Assembly: GCF_000208745.1 (NCBI RefSeq)
Contig: NC_030858.1
Location: 30,430,257-30,494,256 of the forward strand
Length of the DNA: 64,000 nucleotides
Reading direction: 5' to 3'
Origin: Theobroma cacao
Lineage: Eukaryota > Streptophyta > Magnoliopsida > Malvales > Malvaceae
Part shown: positions 59,188 through 64,000 of the stretch, piece after piece
Layout of the letters: each line of letters begins with the position of its first letter
Numbering within the stretch: the first letter of the stretch is position 1
Program-made: the position numbers and the translations under genes
Notes under the pieces: generated by a model
The model's database searches: none
The model's input: only the letters and a program-made list of their open reading frames with translations
What the model was told of the DNA's origin: nothing

Positions 59188-61421
59188 TTATCCTTTGAAC
59201 TGCCACTCTCTACGGCACATGGGACAATGTGCTTGAGAAGTCTGTGAATTCACCCATTTCAAGATGCAATGAAGATGGAAAGCATGGTTACATGCACCCC
59301 AAACTGCCAGAGAACAACAAACAATAAAATTCGTTATTCATTAAGGAAATGGATGAAGAAAGGAGGATAATGACAATTCCATACACACACAGGATGCAGA
59401 AAACAAATTCTGAGCAAATCAATGAGATAGAAATGAAGAAAATCAAGGAGGAATCAATTTGAATTATTAGAGAAAATTATGCATTATATTTGTAAATACG
59501 TGTTCTGTATTTGTTCCATCATCTCTCTTTCTATACAACTCATAGCGGAAGTTGTAAATTATGCAAAATAAAGGAATTACCCTCTTTTTTCATTGATTTT
59601 GCCACAAATTTTACTGCATTGTTCCCTACATTTTGCAGACTAAAATTTAGTGAATAGAGAATCTGCATGAGAGGAATACAGAGCATGGAAAAAGAGATAT
59701 CAGCATGTGACTGACATGACGGTCACCATAGTTCAAATGTAATTCTCTCCTGCCAAATTATGCACCTTTATGATACACAACTGGCAAAAAATTAAATGCT
59801 GGATTTGTACAATCTTGTCAACAATGTGACATTCAAATATATATATATATGTATATCATCAAATCAAAAAGTGTCAATGAGTTAAGATTGATTGATTTTG
59901 GACAAAATTTGCTCCTTCAACAAATTTGCAAAAAGGAGCGTGAGATAACCATGTTTTGCAAAATGCTCTAACTTTGCATTTTAATTCCCTGCACTTCCAA
60001 GGAATATACAAATTTAATTTTGGCTGTTAAGACCCCAATAAAATGGCAAGGGTCTACATTATATAATCAACCATGTAGCAAATTCCCCCATTAGGTGCCT
60101 ACTCTTAAATCCATGTCTAAATACTCTTGTATCTCTTTCTCTTCATGACCAAACATACACACATACATAAATACATACATGCATACATGTGTGTGAGTGT
60201 ATGTAGAAAATTGAAATTATCATAGAAAAGAAATTCTAAATAGACTTTAGATCATATATTATTAAGACTTCAAATAAATGCTATTTAAAAATTTTAATTA
60301 GCATTGTCCTCATAATTCTCCAACAAGTAGAAAAAAGATAGAAAAGGAATGGGAGACATGTTAAGCTAAACTGAAAAGCAAGAACTATTTAAATGCACAG
60401 CATCACATAGAAACTCCTTTCAGGAACTAAATAATGACTCAACAACATGAGAAACAATTGCAACAGTACTACCAAACAAGACAACTCTGAGGACAGACTT
60501 ACTCAATGGGCAATCATCACCAGGGAGTTTACAGTCAGAACAGCAACCATCAAAGGCCATCCTACAAATTCCACATGTTTCATCTTGGGCATCCCATGTC
60601 CATGAAGCAACAGCATGCCATCTGCCATCATGAAGGGCAAGAATTAGGGGTCCTCATCATTTAAAAAAGGAAAATTCAAGGAAAAGCAGAACCAGATTGA
60701 CTATAAGGAAAAAAACCAAGCGCATGGAAGCTTTGTTCAACCAAAAATTTCACTAGTTTCATTGGGATGCAAGTGATAAAGAGAGCTTACTCTGTTCATA
60801 TCCCAACAGATATTGAAAGAGAAATGGGTCAAGAGAAAACCGCTGTTTCTAGTGAAAACCAAAGGTCATATTGACCACAAACCAGTCCAAGTTTACATCA
60901 AAAAGTTGAAATATATCCTTAGTACCATTTACACCACACCTGATATCAATCAAGGGCAAATTGCATTGCTTCTTATGCATGAACAATTTAAGAAGTTGAG
61001 GAAGAAGTAAAAGAAAATGCTAGTCAGGTCAAATCATATATATGCTAAAAATTACACACACACACACAAAAAAGGCTACTATAGCAGGATAAATCATATT
61101 TATGCCAAGAATATAAGAACCAGTGGAATATATCATGTTTATGCTCAAGATTAACAAGAAAAAGCCATGTCAAAATTCAAGAAAACCATTACACCTAAAA
61201 GGCTTTTTATTTATGACCTTAAAGCTAGACTATACGTATTAGTTGCAACATTAGAGTTCGGTCAGAACTCTTTGAGGAGTGATTCAAGCCAATCAAGTTT
61301 TCTGTTGAATCAAATGTATTGCAACAGAATCAAGTAACAAAATACTTCACGAGAGGAAGATGAAAAAAAAAAGGCCAGGAATATTCTAAATCATAAGGAT
61401 ACGTAGCAGCTTGACTTTCAT
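59188..61421 (-). CDS. APC11: Anaphase-promoting complex subunit 11 (RING-H2)
   Basis: APC11 is the RING subunit that, with APC2, recruits the E2 enzyme to the anaphase-promoting complex in the nucleus/cytoplasm. Exons on the minus strand: 61421-61402 (M-K-V-K-L-L-R start), 60621-60503, 59303-59188. With a first exon of 20 nt they give 84 residues, the usual plant length. Motifs: 'WHAVASWTWD', 'TCGICRMAFDGCC', '[20 protein letters not shown]', 'ILKWVN', 'HCPMCRREWQFK'; all zinc ligands are present. Intron 2 (GTAAGT...GGCAG) is ordinary. Intron 1 has a U12-like donor GTATCCTTA, but no standard pair of borders keeps the frame (see findings), so exon 1's last base is uncertain. Strong conservation otherwise suggests a working gene. 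Confidence 0.92.
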
Positions 61422-61427
61422 CTTCTC

Positions 61428-62206
61428 CTGCAAAACCAAGACCTATGTGTGAGAACTTCCCCATATACAAAACACGAATTCATAAAAGAAAAGACTTATG
61501 TTTTAATCGTTCTAGAAACTTTAACAATATCAGCAAGATTCCATTTTCATTTTATATTCATTTCCAATTGTTCAATTTCCTCACCAACCAAATTGGCATA
61601 AGACAAGATAGTCAAAGTTCTGCTGCATCAGTTCCATTTTTGCTATTCATACATGCATAAGAGAACATCAGAAAGACACAATACCAACATTAAAGAAGTA
61701 AAATTGCTATCGTCTTTCATTATCATACCAATTTCAAGTATATGCTTGACAAGAAAACTACTATCACATAAAAGAAAAGACAATAATTATCCAAAATTCT
61801 GAAAACATGTAAAAGGCAAAAAATAAATTAAGAAAATAACTTTTGATGGAATAATAGACAAAATTTCGAAAAAAAAAAAAAACCCACAAGCTGAGATGCA
61901 GAAGAGCATTAGGATTTGAATAGAAAAGAAACAAACAGATGAAAAAAATGAAACCCCAACACAAATTCTAAAACCCTTTTGGGTCTATTACTTTTTCCCA
62001 CCAAATAATAACAAAAACCCAAATACTAAATCACCAAATAGGCAGAATACAGGGTTGCTTTTGCATAGATCATGACTTTATTCAGTGACTACATTTTGTT
62101 TTGAAGACCATTTCTATAGAACTTCTCCAAAATTCAGAAACAAAAAGAAACCAGGAAAATTGTTTTTCTTTTATTTCTTGGAAATGAAAATGGCTAGTAA
62201 TTATAC
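61428..62206 (-). other. Probable 5'-UTR intron of APC11
   Basis: On the minus strand TTTCAG|GTATAATTAC gives a donor at 62,206, and GGTTTTGCAG|GAGAAGATG gives an acceptor six bases before the ATG, ending at 61,428. This places a non-coding first exon above 62,207, in a pyrimidine-rich area (62,220-62,350) with two CTCTATCTATAT(C/T)TT copies. Confidence 0.6.
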
Positions 62207-62412
62207 CTGAAAGTCTGAAACTTTGAAGTTGTTCTTTTCTCCCCTCTATCTACTTTTCTTTGGGTACACCCTCTATCTATATTTTTGGTGTAAAGCTTTT
62301 AGTCTCTCCTTCTCTTGCTTGTTCCCCCTCTATCTATATCTTCGGTGTAAAGTTTTAACTGGCCTGGCTGGAGGGAAGATGGGTTTGGTCTAAGGGTGAC
62401 TATATTTTCAAT

Positions 62413-62650
62413 AGGGATGTCAACGAGTCGGGTACCCTATAATTTCCAGGTACCCGAATCCTAACCCTATAAAAAATCAACTACCCTAATCCTATTAACT
62501 ATCCGAATAATTTTAAAATTACTATCCTAACCCTAACCCTATTACATTTTTACTACCTTATAATTACCCTAACCCGTTTAAAAACCCGATTATATTAAAA
62601 AATTATTAAAATCTTCTTCATAAAATTTCTCTACGTATACCCGAACCCGT
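62413..62650. mobile_element. hAT-like repeat fragment rich in CCCTAACCC
   Basis: It starts TAGGGATGTCAACGAGTCGGGTACCC, a form common at ends of hAT-derived non-autonomous repeats in dicots. The body contains repeated CCCTAA/ACCCTA and CCCGAACCCG words (62,450-62,660) that resemble telomere repeats by chance. The other end was not recognised. Confidence 0.4.
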
Positions 62651-62937
62651 ATACATATACAATAATATTTCTCTACATATTTCATAAAATTAACTACTAA
62701 TTAAATTAATAAAAACAAAAATAATAAAATTTAAATTTAAATTTAAATTGGTGGACTGGAAACATTTGGACAGATACATTCAATCATCCATATCAAAGTC
62801 TGCATGATAAATAATAATTGCCAAGACTAGTTTTGTCCTAAGTCTAAGTCCTAATAGTTGCCCCGTTTGCAATAGCAATAGCAAACCATGCGATTAATCT
62901 TTAAAATAAAGCAAAAAGAAATAAATCAAAAAGTAAA

Positions 62938-63005
62938 TTAATCTCTACACGCCCACAGTATCATGTTTAAATTAATCTCTACACAGATATCATGTTTTTA
63001 CGCAC
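62938..63005. repeat. 34-bp duplication at the broken end of the mTERF copy
   Basis: TTAATCTCTACAC...AGTATCATGTTT occurs at about 62,938 and again at about 62,972 (with ACAGATATCATGTTT). The word ATCATGTTTTTAC is part of the mTERF reading ('KNMI'), so a piece of the relic was duplicated where homology ends. Confidence 0.7.
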
Positions 63006-63415
63006 GCCACAACCAAGCATTAAAATTATTCATTAATATCATCAATAGTCAATCCGAGTTTCTGTAACAACTCAACACGCCCACTCATAACCTCAACGGT
63101 AGAAGGTAATTCTAGATTCTCTAATTCATGAGGGATTATACCTAAGGTTTTCAGATAATCACAGATTTTGACACGGTTAACTAGCTTTTCATTTTTGCCT
63201 TGAACAACACCCCAAGTGACAGAGGGCATTTGGTAGACGGGGAACTTGGTGGATTGAGTTGAATATTGCGAAACCCCTAAAACCCTTAAAGGGTTTTGTA
63301 TTTGAGTACATGGGTTTTGGAGGGTTTTGAGTTTCGGGCAACTTTGACGGAAAATATATGGGACTTGGAGGATTATTAAGAGCTTTTGCCTTTTGAGAAG
63401 TGCTGATGAGTTCAT
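62975..63415 (-). pseudogene. Truncated mTERF-domain gene copy (RUG2/BSM type), N-terminal part
   Basis: From the ATG at 63,415 the minus strand encodes 129 residues up to a TAA at 63,026. The block 'MPSVTWGVVQG', 'YLKTLGIIPHELENLELPS', 'TVEVM', 'ELLQKLGLTIDDINE' matches the region before the first mTERF repeats of the plastid/mitochondrial RUG2/BSM (At4g02990) protein, which is about 540 residues long. Just past the stop, a one-base shift restores 'LMLGCGVRKNMI', so a single-base deletion caused the stop, and homology ends after about 45 bases. The N-terminus is basic and could target an organelle. It lacks nearly all mTERF repeats; treat it as a pseudogene fragment. Confidence 0.8.
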
Positions 63416-64000
63416 TTCACAGATCAAATTTTTGAACTGAAAAATGAAGGGATTGATTTATTGGTGAAAAAAGATTGATATTTGTAAAGAAGAGATGCAA
63501 AGGGACTGGCTTACCTCAAAAATGGCAGGGACAAAACTCAAGCCTGAAGGGATGGTTTGCTATTGCTGTGTTACTCTGAAGGCAGCCGACAGGGCGTGGC
63601 TGTGGCTGGGCGGCTGGAGAGAAAATAAAGATGAACTGATGAAGGAGCCAAGCGTGGCGTGGTAGGCCGGCAGCTGGGGTCTTGGGGAAGAACAACTGAA
63701 CAAGGATTCAACTGAAGGAGAGGCAAGGAGCGGCTACCGATTAGAAGAGAAAAAAGAAAGAAAAAAAAGGGGTGGGGAGTGGCTAAGGTTTTTATTTTTT
63801 AATCTTTTTGTCTTTCTTTTAGCATCAATTAGTATTACATAAACATTTCACATTTGAAATTTTGGATTAGGAAATTGTGAAATCTTTTTTTAATATGCAC
63901 AAAAAAAAATTTTGTTATATAAATTTTATAAGTTTATAAATTATCATTTTTATAATATTAATATAAAATAAAAAATAAATATATATTAAAAGTATTATAG
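63416..64000. other. Upstream flank of the mTERF copy
   Basis: No gene is seen. A GC-richer patch (63,560-63,740, with repeated GGCTG and GGCGGC words) is followed by AT-rich sequence to the window end. Confidence 0.4.

Noticed and set aside
60813..61010. 65-codon forward frame in APC11 intron 1
   Set aside because: It is within the intron, opposite strand, without any motif.
61445..61660. 71-codon forward frame
   Set aside because: It lies in the probable 5'-UTR intron of APC11 and shows no family resemblance.
62520..62545. Possible interstitial telomere repeat (CCTAACCCTAACCCTA)
   Set aside because: Only two to three units and embedded in a repeat family with similar but varied words.

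Overview
The window is nuclear DNA of a flowering plant, almost certainly a eudicot. It is AT-rich, its genes have many introns with GT-AG borders, and the intact genes are plant families: a GRAS regulator, a type of nsLTP, a peroxisomal pseudouridine-monophosphate glycosidase, a plastid-type Rossmann protein and APC11. The genus cannot be fixed from sequence alone. No CRISPR array, operon, tRNA or rRNA gene was recognised.

Layout. (1) 1-17.4 kb is repeat territory: a decayed Ty1/copia pol with its 3' LTR (1-2.8 kb), a decayed Athila-like Ty3/gypsy element on the minus strand (about 2.9-10.56 kb), then a 6.5-kb foldback made of two head-out FAR1/MULE transposase relics. The left arm of the foldback carries a 3,171-bp TG...CA element with a perfect TATTT target duplication, and that element holds a truncated LINE with its own 11-bp duplication. 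(2) 17.4-30 kb holds a two-exon nsLTP gene (18.2 kb), relics of a PIP aquaporin, a polygalacturonase and a second nsLTP, a ~1-kb hairpin-forming inverted repeat (22.4-23.5 kb), and an intact SCL3-type GRAS gene on the minus strand (27.06-28.47 kb) with a probable 5'-UTR intron. (3) 30.2-37.4 kb is a nest: a small minus-strand LTR element whose 5' LTR was split by a 5.4-kb plus-strand copia element and whose interior took a MITE. (4) 37.4-44.4 kb is gene-poor, with the second copy of a dispersed repeat. (5) 44.4-61.4 kb is the genic core: PUMY (11 exons, minus) and a nine-exon Rossmann-fold gene (plus) diverge from a 385-bp shared promoter, and APC11 (minus) converges on the Rossmann gene. (6) 62.4-64 kb has a hAT-like fragment and a frameshifted N-terminal copy of an mTERF (RUG2/BSM-type) gene.

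How the genes relate. They are independent housekeeping or regulatory genes: pseudouridine catabolism (PUMY), cell-cycle ubiquitination (APC11), gibberellin/root signalling (SCL3), lipid binding (nsLTP). The PUMY/Rossmann pair may share regulation through their common promoter, which carries an E2F-like site.

I found no wholly new system. The observations most worth checking are the APC11 first intron, which has a U12-type donor but cannot be joined in frame with standard borders; the U12-type last intron and PTS2 peptide of PUMY; a complete-looking non-autonomous Helitron in a PUMY intron; and the two long inverted repeats that could yield hairpin RNA.
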